Assembly (NCBI GenBank): GCA_934466475.1
Contig: CAKSLI010000010.1
Location: forward strand, 1-64,000
Length of the DNA: 64,000 nt
Reading direction: 5' to 3'
Origin: an uncultured Oscillospiraceae bacterium
GTDB lineage: Bacteria; Bacillota; Clostridia; Oscillospirales; Ruminococcaceae
The number at the start of each line of letters is the position of its first letter. The first letter of the stretch is position 1. Shown piece after piece: positions 1 through 7,822 of the stretch. Under the pieces are notes generated by a model, which was not told the origin of the DNA, did not search any database, and saw nothing but the letters and a program-made list of their open reading frames with translations. Position numbers and translations under genes: made by a program.

Positions 1-37
1 TGAACATACTTCTTCTCCTCTCCCGGACACAAAAAAT

Positions 38-61
38 CCCCGAAGCAATTACGCTTCGGGG
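38..61 (-). terminator. Rho-independent terminator of the mobilization module
   Basis: A perfect 9-bp stem (CCCCGAAGC / GCTTCGGGG) with a 6-nt loop is followed, read on the minus strand, by a run of six T. It lies about 100 bp past the stop codon of the helicase gene, so it most likely ends the leftward helicase-relaxase operon. Confidence 0.75.
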
Positions 62-167
62 AAATTTCTGTGTGCCGTTATAAACGGATAGCTGATATTA
101 TAGCTACATTGAGATAATATATAATCACAAAATTCTTGATTCACAAATCATATAAAATTATTACACT

Positions 168-1475
168 TTATCTGTGAAAATACTCATGATACTGTTTCTG
201 TGCCTCCGCTTCACCAGTGAATTCCACACCCATTCCATGTCTCCTTAAACGAAGTGAAATGTAAGCGTTGAGCGCATAATTAACAATAGCTGTACGCTCA
301 TTCATCAGTTTGGCAAACAGAAATGGATCCTGTTTATCAACAGGGATACTGTGCAGGAAGGGAACAACGCAGCACCGGTCCATAAAAGCCTGATCATGAT
401 ATACTGTGGTGATTTCATGATTGGTTGAGAATAATAAACGTGTGGTTTTCTCCATTCTTACCATGGCTGCCTGTTTCTTCTCACAGAACTTTGTATCCCC
501 ACCGGTCAACATTTTGATATTACCGACCGCACTATTTGTTATCGGTGCGCTTGAAAGGTCTGAGCAGATGCTTAAATGCTTTCCGTTCATATATCCAAGG
601 GTGAATTTTAATCCAAGTTCGTTCATTCCTGCACTAAAGATACTATCGGGAGTAATGAGTGATTCTATAAGATTTATCAATAGGGATTTACCCGAATTAC
701 CCACACCCGCAAAAACAAAGAACTTTTTAGCGTCCGTATGGGCTGTCAGAAGATAACCCATTATTTCAAGTATTCTTGTTTTCATCACCGGATCATACTC
801 TGTTACGGTATTGAGGTAATTAAGAAATTCAGGACAATATCCGTTCATCGGGTCAAAATCTACAGTAAGGGCATATCTTACGAAAGGTCTTGTCTCGTAT
901 GGATAAAAACTGAAATCTCTTATGTTGAATATACCGTTTCGGAAAGGCGCGAAATCCGGATCAACATCAGTATCCTGGCACCTTAGTCCCGGCAAATTAT
1001 TCAGACAGGAAACCACCTTATCGATAACAGAAGGAGAACCTCCGTGTATAATATCAGCACCACAATAATCCATAACAAGGTCGCATACCTCCGGTTTGCT
1101 CATTGCATGATAGCAGCCATCTCGGTATACATAAAGCTCGCTATTGTATTTCTTCAGTGGTATCTGTGACACAATATATGCAGCATAATCAAAAGGTCTT
1201 AGTTTCTTGATATAACCGGGCTTTTCTACCTGAACCACCTCATGATGAGCCGGAGACGGTAATGCTATATCTGACATACCATAAAGCAGTTCAGGTCTTG
1301 TATAAATTAAATCAGTATTATCAGGTAAATTCACCTGATCAGTCAGCTTATCATCACTGTAATAGAAACGAGTGCCGTTCGGATTTTCATTAACATATAC
1401 TACCTGTCTGAAAGGCATAATGCGTCCTTCAATATTGTTTACCTCAAAAGGGATCGAAGCCATTTTTGTTTTCAT
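168..1475 (-). CDS. SF3-type (D5-like) helicase of a mobile element
   Basis: Probable replicative superfamily 3 helicase of a plasmid or integrated element. The Walker A motif GVGNSGKS is at about residues 257-264 and a sensor-like segment LLFSTNHE lies about 95 residues later; the C-terminal part fits the D5/phage-plasmid primase-helicase family. The N-terminal 250 residues carry no primase motif that I recognise. The start is placed at the ATG with GGAGG eight bases upstream; an upstream in-frame ATG would add five residues but overlaps that ribosome binding site. It is last in a leftward run after the relaxase and the RHH protein, and a terminator follows. The family call is firm, but whether it works in replication or in transfer is not visible. 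Confidence 0.8.
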   Translation of the reverse strand: MKTKMASIPFEVNNIEGRIMPFRQVVYVNENPNGTRFYYSDDKLTDQVNLPDNTDLIYTRPELLYGMSDIALPSPAHHEVVQVEKPGYIKKLRPFDYAAYIVSQIPLKKYNSELYVYRDGCYHAMSKPEVCDLVMDYCGADIIHGGSPSVIDKVVSCLNNLPGLRCQDTDVDPDFAPFRNGIFNIRDFSFYPYETRPFVRYALTVDFDPMNGYCPEFLNYLNTVTEYDPVMKTRILEIMGYLLTAHTDAKKFFVFAGVGNSGKSLLINLIESLITPDSIFSAGMNELGLKFTLGYMNGKHLSICSDLSSAPITNSAVGNIKMLTGGDTKFCEKKQAAMVRMEKTTRLLFSTNHEITTVYHDQAFMDRCCVVPFLHSIPVDKQDPFLFAKLMNERTAIVNYALNAYISLRLRRHGMGVEFTGEAEAQKQYHEYFHR

Positions 1476-1530
1476 AAACAAATCCTCCATAAAATTTTTT
1501 ATATTTGTGTTACAGAATATGTAAATTGTA

Positions 1531-2019
1531 TTAACCGTATATTATTTCATTCCTTCGCTGCTCTTTCACGAACGTATTATACAGGTTATTTACATAATTC
1601 TTAAACTGCTGCAGTTCTGCTGGACCCTCACTGAACATATGTCCATCAACCCAGCTGACTGTATTCATTACAAAGTGAATATGATAATTATCTGTATCTT
1701 CATGAACCGAATACATGATCTGAAAGGTATTATAATAATACTCGCAGATCTGTCTGGCAAAATGATCTGCCTGCCTTCCCATGCATACGTAATCATCAAA
1801 GCTCACAATAAAATGTCTTGCCTGACGCCCCTGTGTTTTTCTGAAGTATTGCTTTACGTTCATCATTTCATATTCAGCACTTTCGAGATTAAGGTAATAT
1901 CCATCATAATACCGTGTTTGACCTTTAGTATCTTTATCTGTAAGTATATATTTGATAAGTCCTTTTAAAGCCAAAGGGTGTTCGTAACCGTTATTTATTA
2001 CTTTGACAATGCAGCCCAT
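1531..2019 (-). CDS. Compact relaxase (mobilization nuclease domain)
   Basis: Relaxase that would nick the transfer origin and pilot single-stranded DNA. It shows the metal-binding histidine motif HIHFVMN at about residues 113-119, preceded by a RHFIVSF strand at about 68-74, as in MobP-type relaxases (PF03432-like). At 162 aa it holds only the nuclease domain; typical relaxases exceed 300 aa because of C-terminal helicase, primase or coupling regions. The gene overlaps the upstream RHH gene by 22 bp, which implies translational coupling. It may be a naturally short relaxase or one that lost its tail; no downstream reading-frame remnant argues for decay. Confidence 0.75.
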   Translation of the reverse strand: MGCIVKVINNGYEHPLALKGLIKYILTDKDTKGQTRYYDGYYLNLESAEYEMMNVKQYFRKTQGRQARHFIVSFDDYVCMGRQADHFARQICEYYYNTFQIMYSVHEDTDNYHIHFVMNTVSWVDGHMFSEGPAELQQFKNYVNNLYNTFVKEQRRNEIIYG

Positions 2020-2267
2020 AATTTGTTTATCCTTTCGTTCAATTCATTCCTGACCTTGTCAGTCAGTCCGTTATCCACTCTGGTGATAGTATTCTGTATC
2101 ATTCTCAATTCACAAAGGTGTTCCGGTTTAACAGAACTATGATTCCTTAATGCTGATGATACAATAAACGTGTTCCTGTTAAGACCTGCTTTTTCAGCAT
2201 TGCTTTCTATCAACTCCAGTTCATTCGGTCTTAATCTGAGACTTGTAGTAATTGTTTTAGTTCTCAA
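1998..2267 (-). CDS. Ribbon-helix-helix relaxosome accessory protein (MobC-like)
   Basis: Small DNA-binding protein of 89 aa. The N-terminus (TTSLRLRPNELELIE) has the strand-then-helix pattern of a ribbon-helix-helix fold, and the rest fits MobC-type plasmid mobilization proteins that help relaxases bind oriT. The start is a TTG with a GAAGGTAG-like site upstream. Overlap with the relaxase gene supports a joint role. An alternative is a simple copy-number or operon repressor. Confidence 0.65.
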   Translation of the reverse strand: MRTKTITTSLRLRPNELELIESNAEKAGLNRNTFIVSSALRNHSSVKPEHLCELRMIQNTITRVDNGLTDKVRNELNERINKLWAALSK

Positions 2268-2406
2268 TGAAATCTACCTTCTTTCTCTTAAATATATTAA
2301 GTATATAATATATACAGGCAGTCTTTTAATAAGCCTGCCTTAGCAGGATAACGCAACTGTGTTACAATGCTATCCTTATTTCTTTGTTAGTCATAGTGAT
2401 AAAAAA

Positions 2407-2435
2407 ATACGGCGCTGTTGACTTCAGCACCGTAT
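2407..2435 (-). terminator. Terminator of the beta-CASP hydrolase gene
   Basis: An 11-bp stem (ATACGGCGCTG / CAGCACCGTAT, one wobble) is followed on the minus strand by seven T, a few bases past the stop codon of the metallo-hydrolase gene. Confidence 0.8.
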
Positions 2436-2441
2436 CTCTTT

Positions 2442-3596
2442 TTATAGAATTATATTTTCTCCGTCCTCGCATACTAACACCGTTCTGTTCCCTGAGATAT
2501 CCATGAATTTATCAGGAGATTCAGTATGGATTGGTATCACGATTTCCGGTTGTGTTATCTCGATAGCTGTCCGTATCGCATTGATATCCGCATGACCGCT
2601 GGTGTGCAGTCTGTCGAGCGGGAATCCCTCCACGAATGCGGCGTTTTTCGGCTCGTCAAGATAGCCTTTCCACATTGAATAGAGAATACGCGGCTGTAAG
2701 TCTGCGAATTTCTCCATTATCTTTCGGTGACTGGAATTACCAAGCCTTACGAACATGCAGAACCCACGGTCGCGCATTTTGGGTACGAGATGGCTGCTGT
2801 ACCACAACATTCTCTCAAATTGATACAGTTCTGTGTAATCCTTTGTGTGTTCCCGCATTATCTTCATCATTTCAAGCTGGAACTTGTCGCATACCCGGTA
2901 GCGCCCACGCGGAATCGCATTGCAGACAGCCGCAAGCCGGTCAAAATTCGTTGAGGAACACACCGCGAAAACGTACTTGTGTTTCTTTATGTAGTCACGG
3001 ATCTTCAGCGAAAGCTCGTATTCTGACAGCGCAGTTTCGTGGTCTCCGTTTATCGTTGTTCCCTCGCAGATGAGGACGTCTACTTTCCCAACCAGCTTCT
3101 CCAGGACTTTCGGCACGCCCTTTCCGCGAAATCCGTGCGTGCGGAAATCCCCGGTGTGTAGCACGCGTTTTCCCTCTGCTTCGATCAGGAACATATACGA
3201 ATCATACGCTGAATGGTCAACGGAATACGGCGTAATTTTGATGTCGCCTATCTGAAAGCTCCGCCCCTGCGCGAACGTATTCATATTAAGCAGTACATCG
3301 CTGTCTATTTGTTTTGTGCGGCTGTTCAGTTTCTGCATTATCAGCCTGGCAGTTTCTCCGCAGTAGAGCGGTATTCCAGGAAGAATCGTGTTGATCTCGC
3401 CAACATGGTCGCCGTGATAGTGCGTCAGAAGAACGCCGTCGCAGGCAGCTTTCCCGGTGTTCAGACCCTCTATCTGTATTCCTGCGCTGCCGTCCAGCGC
3501 AGAACCGAAATCAACAAAAATCCGTGTGTCTGCCGTGCATATTTCAGTAGCGCAGCCGCCTATCTGGTGGGTTCCGCGATGTATCGTTATTTTCAT
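2442..3596 (-). CDS. Beta-CASP metallo-beta-lactamase fold hydrolase
   Basis: Probable zinc-dependent nuclease or related hydrolase of the metallo-beta-lactamase superfamily. The HxHxDH motif (HYHGDH) is at about residues 59-64 inside LLTHYHGDHVGE. A GDF motif lies near residue 150, a HTSGHAD segment near 332-338 and IPIHTE near 356; the last two match beta-CASP motifs of RNase J and CPSF73-like enzymes. At 384 aa it is shorter than RNase J (about 550 aa) and lacks that C-terminal domain, so it is not the housekeeping enzyme. The start follows AGGAG at five bases. It stands alone and is divergent from a small membrane protein. The substrate is unknown. Confidence 0.75.
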   Translation of the reverse strand: MKITIHRGTHQIGGCATEICTADTRIFVDFGSALDGSAGIQIEGLNTGKAACDGVLLTHYHGDHVGEINTILPGIPLYCGETARLIMQKLNSRTKQIDSDVLLNMNTFAQGRSFQIGDIKITPYSVDHSAYDSYMFLIEAEGKRVLHTGDFRTHGFRGKGVPKVLEKLVGKVDVLICEGTTINGDHETALSEYELSLKIRDYIKKHKYVFAVCSSTNFDRLAAVCNAIPRGRYRVCDKFQLEMMKIMREHTKDYTELYQFERMLWYSSHLVPKMRDRGFCMFVRLGNSSHRKIMEKFADLQPRILYSMWKGYLDEPKNAAFVEGFPLDRLHTSGHADINAIRTAIEITQPEIVIPIHTESPDKFMDISGNRTVLVCEDGENIIL

Positions 3597-3668
3597 ATCT
3601 GCTCCTTACTGGTACCGTTTTTGTCCTGCCTGATGTGCTATTATAAAAGCATAAGGAGGGAACAAAAA

Positions 3669-3938
3669 ATGACTATTATCATAGTATTAGCGGCAGTCCT
3701 TGATGTGGGATTTATCGGTGGTATAGTGTATCTCATTTTCGGGAAGCTGCTGCACTCAAACGCTCTCGGAAAGCTGTTCGGAATCGCGGCAGGAATAGCC
3801 TACGGAGCGCTTATGCTGTGGATATTGGGCGGCGATAATGATATTTCGGTCGGCACGGGCTGTGGAATTATATTTGTGCCTGCCGGAATATTCCTGCTGA
3901 TGCTGCTCATTCTCCCGAAGAACAAGGACGGGAAATGA
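3669..3938 (+). CDS. Small three-helix membrane protein
   Basis: Unrecognised 89-aa protein with three predicted membrane segments at about residues 3-24, 35-53 and 62-82. The start is chosen at the ATG five bases after AAGGAGGG; longer reading frames upstream run antisense into the hydrolase gene and lack a ribosome binding site. Its 3' end overlaps by about 30 bp the convergent end of the WYL regulator gene. No function can be assigned from sequence. Confidence 0.6.
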   Translation: MTIIIVLAAVLDVGFIGGIVYLIFGKLLHSNALGKLFGIAAGIAYGALMLWILGGDNDISVGTGCGIIFVPAGIFLLMLLILPKNKDGK

Positions 3939-4914
3939 CCCGGTATGTTTCAGCCGCTGCTTGAGTACGGCGCTTCATTTCGTCAACAACTGACTGTGGA
4001 GAGGTTGCCGTGATTCTTCCGCACATCTGCATGAGCCAGCGGCAAAGCCCCTCGCTTTCAGTGGTGCGGAGTTTCACGGTCAATCCGGATTCCGTCTGAG
4101 TTACCCGTATTTTCTCGCCGAAGCAGTCGATTATGTCATCGAGCGCGGACGGCTCTGCATGGAGTTCCAGCGGGATTTTTTCTCCGCTGAAATTGCTGAC
4201 GGTGCTTTGAACGTACTCGGAAATCCGCATATCCGGATTCTTTCCGAGCAGCTTTTCCGCGGGAACTGCGGGCAGCTCTGAAACTGCAGTATTCCGCATT
4301 CTGTCCAGCCGATAACAGGAAAGGTTATCGTAACCGTGCGTATTTCCGATGAGGTAGTACTGATCTCCGCGCCGATAAATGGAATATGGACTGACGGTAT
4401 AAACGTAACCGCTGCGTTTCAGCGATTTCTTCAAGTCCGCAGAGGTAAAACTGTACTGAAACGTTATCATCTTTCCGTGCCGGATAGCATTCAGAATTTT
4501 ATCGACCGCATAGCTGACCGAACCGGATTTGTTTTCCCAGTGGATCTGCGTGACGCTGCGGAGCGCCTTGCAGCCAGCCGCGCTCGAAAGCCTGCTAATA
4601 CGCTCGGTCAGGGATTTTGTCTGCTCGGCAGTCAGAAAACGCGAACTCTGCGCGGAATCCATAAGGATTTTCAGCTCCCAGTCCTCGAAAGTGCGGCTGC
4701 CGATGTAAAACCCTAGTTTGTTGTCCGTGTGCAGGATTATGTCGAGGCCGTATTCCGACAGCGCCGCGATATCACGCAGCACGGATTTCCGCTCGGCTTC
4801 TATCCCCATCAGCCGTAGCCGCTCTGTTATGCGGTTTGCGGTTATCGGGTGGAGCTCGTCGGTTTCGTTCAGAATGTCAAGAACGGCAAGCAGTTTCTGT
4901 TTGTTTTTCTCCAT
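3907..4914 (-). CDS. WYL-domain transcriptional regulator
   Basis: YafY-like regulator of 335 aa: an N-terminal winged helix-turn-helix (about residues 5-65, with RLRLMGIEAERKSVLRDIAAL fitting the HTH_11/DeoR type), a central WYL domain (about 140-210, ligand or nucleic-acid sensing, with segments YSIYRRGDQYYLIG and YRLDRM), and a C-terminal WCX extension. WYL proteins often regulate defence, DNA damage or stress genes. The gene is divergent from the PD-(D/E)XK-like gene at 5050, whose promoter holds a palindrome, so it may regulate that neighbour; this is inference. GGAGGT precedes the ATG. Confidence 0.85.
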   Translation of the reverse strand: MEKNKQKLLAVLDILNETDELHPITANRITERLRLMGIEAERKSVLRDIAALSEYGLDIILHTDNKLGFYIGSRTFEDWELKILMDSAQSSRFLTAEQTKSLTERISRLSSAAGCKALRSVTQIHWENKSGSVSYAVDKILNAIRHGKMITFQYSFTSADLKKSLKRSGYVYTVSPYSIYRRGDQYYLIGNTHGYDNLSCYRLDRMRNTAVSELPAVPAEKLLGKNPDMRISEYVQSTVSNFSGEKIPLELHAEPSALDDIIDCFGEKIRVTQTESGLTVKLRTTESEGLCRWLMQMCGRITATSPQSVVDEMKRRTQAAAETYRVISRPCSSGE

Positions 4915-4934
4915 GGCGCACCTCCATTAAATGT

Positions 4935-4963
4935 ATTATAGCATATTACCCAGGACAAAACAA
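4935..4963 (-). promoter_or_regulatory. Sigma-A promoter of the WYL gene
   Basis: Reading the minus strand, TTGTTT and TATAAT are separated by 17 bp, about 20 bp upstream of the WYL start codon. The leader is therefore very short. Confidence 0.6.
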
Positions 4964-4980
4964 GTACCTGTCCGATACAG

Positions 4981-5009
4981 TTGACATACAAGTCAATGTG
5001 TGATATACT
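4981..5009 (+). promoter_or_regulatory. Sigma-A promoter with overlapping palindrome
   Basis: TTGACA (4981-4986) and TATACT (5004-5009) are separated by 17 bp. The palindrome TTGAC-N6-GTCAA (4981-4996) covers the -35 box and half the spacer, where a bound repressor would block RNA polymerase. The divergent WYL regulator is the obvious candidate to bind it. Confidence 0.7.
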
Positions 5010-5049
5010 TGATTTGGCAGGTAATTTATGACTGAAAGGAAGTATCATC

Positions 5050-5742
5050 ATGACATACGAAGAATCAGATATCAGGTCAAAATGCATTGAAGCAATGAAA
5101 GAACCGCAGAATTTCTACAAGAAAGATTTCGTGAACTACCGCGGAAAATTTCCGAACACCGGCGTTTATTTCAACGAAGCGGTAGCGGAATTTGTTATAG
5201 CGCATTTTGATGAATTAGTCGGAGGAATACCGCAGATAACACGGCAGACCACCTACAAGACTGCCGGGCACGATGGTAATTATGACCCCGCTTCAAACCG
5301 CGTTGAGGAACAAATCGCAATGGATATGTTCAGGCAGGGCGATTTCGATTTTATCGGAAAGGTGATAGACTACCAGACGCCGCTGAAAAACATCAAGTAT
5401 GATGATATCGGGAAAATAGACATGCTGTCCTACAATAAGGCTGACGGGACTTTGCGTATTCTCGAGCTGAAAAAGCCAGACAGCAAGGAAACCATGCTCC
5501 GCTGTGCGCTGGAATCGTTCACTTATCTGCGGACGGTGGACAGGGACAAGCTGGTTGCCGACTTCGGACTTCCGGCTGATACGGTAGTCAGGGCTTGTCC
5601 GCTGGTATTCCTGAACGGGGTCCAGCATGAGGAATGGCTCGAGGTAAAGCGCCCGAACCTCCATAAATTCATGAGTGTTAACGATATCCAGCCTTTCTTT
5701 GTGGAGAGAACCGGGAGCGGATATAAGGTTTTTAGCGCTTAA
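5050..5742 (+). CDS. PD-(D/E)XK nuclease-like protein of unknown role
   Basis: Not recognised as a named family. The centre contains GKIDMLSYN at about residues 118-126 and RILELKKP at about 135-142, which fits the D...ExK core of PD-(D/E)XK nucleases with hydrophobic strands around the acidic residues. A helix with RCALESFTYLR follows, as in that fold. No signal peptide or membrane segment. The start has AAGGAAG upstream. It has its own strong, palindrome-bearing promoter and is divergent from a WYL regulator. It could be a DNA-damage or defence nuclease, but the same fold also occurs in non-nucleolytic proteins. Confidence 0.55.
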   Translation: MTYEESDIRSKCIEAMKEPQNFYKKDFVNYRGKFPNTGVYFNEAVAEFVIAHFDELVGGIPQITRQTTYKTAGHDGNYDPASNRVEEQIAMDMFRQGDFDFIGKVIDYQTPLKNIKYDDIGKIDMLSYNKADGTLRILELKKPDSKETMLRCALESFTYLRTVDRDKLVADFGLPADTVVRACPLVFLNGVQHEEWLEVKRPNLHKFMSVNDIQPFFVERTGSGYKVFSA

Positions 5743-5795
5743 ATTCGAATTACATAAACATGATATCATTGATCACTGATTTTAATTTTACGTTA

Positions 5796-5957
5796 GGTAA
5801 CCTCTAAAAACCTCCTTCACGGCAGATTTCTATGACTTATATCATCTGCTGCGTTACCAAACCTTGAAATACATACAGTATTACTGCGGTTTGTTGCCTT
5901 GCATCTGATATAAGTCATATACGAAATCTGCTCGTGTCCCGGTTTTTAGAGGTTACC
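5796..5957. repeat. MITE-like hairpin element with GTTA target duplication
   Basis: The element begins GGTAACCTCTAAAAACC and ends with its perfect 17-bp inverse (5941-5957). The interior is also self-complementary: a gacttatatca-type segment near 5834 is mirrored near 5905, so the transcript could fold into one long imperfect hairpin. It is flanked on both sides by GTTA (5792-5795 and 5958-5961), which reads as a 4-bp target-site duplication. It carries no reading frame, so it would need a transposase in trans. Confidence 0.8.
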
Positions 5958-5967
5958 GTTAAATATT

Positions 5968-5993
5968 GTGCCGCTCAAAAAAATGAGCGGCAT
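5968..5993 (+). terminator. Probable terminator displaced from the 5050 gene
   Basis: The stem GTGCCGCTC / GAGCGGCAT with an A-rich loop is followed by CTTTTG. It lies about 225 bp after the stop codon of the PD-(D/E)XK-like gene, separated from it by the inserted repeat, so it was probably that gene's original terminator. Confidence 0.55.
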
Positions 5994-6205
5994 GCTTTTG
6001 CATTATTGCACTTTTTGGCAATATCAATACCATCACACTGCTGATACCGACCACAATAATGAATTCAAGTCACGGCTTATAATCACCGGACAGCGGAAAA
6101 TCTCAGTAAATAACTGATTCCACTCCATAGAATTTTGTCGAAACCACATGAATAATTCCACGGAAAAGACAGACAATACCTCCACAAAGCAGAAATGCTG
6201 ATTTA
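5994..6205. other. Non-coding stretch before spoVT
   Basis: No supported gene, tRNA or clear sigma-A promoter is visible. The spoVT ribosome binding site GGAGG lies just after it. Confidence 0.5.
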
Positions 6206-6229
6206 TTAAAACAACGGAGGAATTTATAT

Positions 6230-6772
6230 ATGAAAGCTACCGGAATCGTCCGCCGTATCGACGACCTCGGACGTATCGTTATCCCAAAGGAAATCAGGCG
6301 CACCATGCGTATCCGCGAGGGCGACCCCCTTGAGATCTACACCAGCCCCGACGGCGAGGTCATCTTCAAGAAATACTCGCCGGTTGGCGAGATATCCTGC
6401 ACCGCGTCGCAGTACGCTGACGTGCTCTCAAAGGTAGGCGGCTGCCCCGCGGTCATCTGCGACCGCGACCACGTTATCGCCGTTTCCGGAATGGCAAAAA
6501 AGGAGGTCATCGAGCGCCGCGTATCCGGCTCCCTGGAGGATCTCATCGAGCAGAGAAAGAGCCACATTTACCGCAGCCGCGAAGACCAGAAGCTCAATCC
6601 AATCGAAGGCATAGACCGCTACGCGATAGCAGCCTCCCCTATTCTTTCGCAGGGCGATGTGAACGGAGCCGTTATCATGCTCTCCGGGGACGACAACGAA
6701 TTCGCCACCAGCGAACAGAGCGCTCTCGTCCAGGCGGCGGCAATGTACTTCGGCAAACAAATGGAAGAATAA
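6230..6772 (+). CDS. spoVT: Stage V sporulation regulator SpoVT
   Basis: Transcription factor that tunes sigma-G-dependent forespore genes in endospore formers. The N-terminal AbrB-type swapped-hairpin DNA-binding domain (about residues 1-52) carries the signature GIVRRIDDLGRIVIPKEIRR; the C-terminal part (about 55-180) fits the GAF-like domain of SpoVT. Length 180 aa matches the family (about 178), which separates it from the much shorter AbrB and Abh. The ATG has GGAGG eight bases upstream, and a terminator follows at 6779. It supports the view that the host is, or recently was, a spore former. Confidence 0.92.
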   Translation: MKATGIVRRIDDLGRIVIPKEIRRTMRIREGDPLEIYTSPDGEVIFKKYSPVGEISCTASQYADVLSKVGGCPAVICDRDHVIAVSGMAKKEVIERRVSGSLEDLIEQRKSHIYRSREDQKLNPIEGIDRYAIAASPILSQGDVNGAVIMLSGDDNEFATSEQSALVQAAAMYFGKQMEE

Positions 6773-6778
6773 ATTTCA

Positions 6779-6809
6779 GGCTCTGCCCGATCTGCGGCAG
6801 AGCCCTTTT
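6779..6809 (+). terminator. Terminator of spoVT
   Basis: A perfect 9-bp stem GGCTCTGCC / GGCAGAGCC with an 8-nt loop is followed by CTTTTAT, seven bases after the spoVT stop codon. Confidence 0.85.
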
Positions 6810-6815
6810 ATGTCA

Positions 6816-6844
6816 TTGACAATCCCGCGGAATAGTACTATAAT
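6816..6844 (+). promoter_or_regulatory. Perfect-consensus sigma-A promoter
   Basis: TTGACA and TATAAT are separated by exactly 17 bp. It lies directly after the spoVT terminator and about 30 bp before the EamA transporter, and it should drive the transporter-queH-MATE run. Confidence 0.9.
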
Positions 6845-6874
6845 AGTCCTATAAACACAAAAGAAGGACGAAAA

Positions 6875-7822
6875 ATGACTAAATATCTTTCAAAAATCTG
6901 GGTGGTGCTTCTCATCGCCTTTTTCTGCTGTGCGCTGTGGGGAAGCGCATTCCCAATGATAAAAATAGGCTACCAGCAGTTCGGGATAACCGAAAGCGGT
7001 CCCGGAGCGAAGCTACTTTTCGCCGGAGTGCGCTTCTTTATCGCAGGAATACTCGCCTGGGCCGCCGGGAGCCTTTCAGCCCGAAAACCGCTCCTGCCGG
7101 AAAAGGGGGACTTTAAGCGGATTGCCGTGCTCAGCCTGTTCCAGACTATTTTGCAGTACGCTTTCTTCTACATAGGACTTTCCCACTGCACCGGCGTGAA
7201 ATCCTCGATAATCAACGGCTCCGGAGCGTTCGTTGTGATACTCCTGACAACGCTGGTCTTCCGCATGGAAAAGCTCACGCCAAAGAAGCTCATCGGCTGT
7301 ATTCTGGGATTCGCGGGGATCTTTGTCATCAACCTCGGCGGCGATCTCAGCGGCTTTGCGTGGAACGGAGAGGGCTTTATTTTCCTCACCGTGCTGAGCT
7401 ACGCCTGCTCCACAATCTTCATCAAGAAATACACCGCTCAGGGGGCCTCCCCGGTAATGCTGTCGGCGTATCAGTTCGTATTCGGCGGGATAGTGCTAGC
7501 GGCTCTAGGACTTGCCCTCGGCGGCGCAAACGAGCAGTGGCAGATATCCGGCGCGGGGACTGGCACCCTGCTGTGGCTGAGCTTCGTTTCGGCGGCGGCT
7601 TACAGCCTGTGGGCGGTGCTCCTGAAGCACAATCCGGTCAGCCGCGTGGCGGTTTTCGGATTCCTCAACCCCGTCTGCGGAGTGCTGCTCTCCGCCATTC
7701 TCCTGGACGAACAGGGGCAGGCGTTCAGCTGGCAGGCGGTCGCGGCGCTCCTGCTGGTGAGCCTCGGAATATTCATCGTAAACTTTGAGAAAAAGCCCGC
7801 GCCGGGCGGAAAGGCACAGTAA
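6875..7822 (+). CDS. EamA/DMT-family transporter
   Basis: Ten-helix drug/metabolite transporter superfamily protein (315 aa) with two EamA repeats. The N-terminal repeat opens with a CALWGSAFPMIKIG segment typical of the family and the second contains SAAAYSLWAVLLK. It is an inner-membrane exporter of small metabolites; the substrate cannot be read from sequence. AGAAGGA precedes the ATG. Its stop overlaps the queH start (TAATG), so the two are translationally coupled. Co-expression with queH might hint at a queuosine-precursor or redox link, but DMT proteins are promiscuous neighbours. Confidence 0.85.
   Translation: MTKYLSKIWVVLLIAFFCCALWGSAFPMIKIGYQQFGITESGPGAKLLFAGVRFFIAGILAWAAGSLSARKPLLPEKGDFKRIAVLSLFQTILQYAFFYIGLSHCTGVKSSIINGSGAFVVILLTTLVFRMEKLTPKKLIGCILGFAGIFVINLGGDLSGFAWNGEGFIFLTVLSYACSTIFIKKYTAQGASPVMLSAYQFVFGGIVLAALGLALGGANEQWQISGAGTGTLLWLSFVSAAAYSLWAVLLKHNPVSRVAVFGFLNPVCGVLLSAILLDEQGQAFSWQAVAALLLVSLGIFIVNFEKKPAPGGKAQ

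Noticed and set aside
6149-6175. Possible sigma-G promoter (TGAATA ... CAATAC) before spoVT
   Set aside because: Spacing and -10 do not fit the sigma-G consensus well; only the -35-like half matches.
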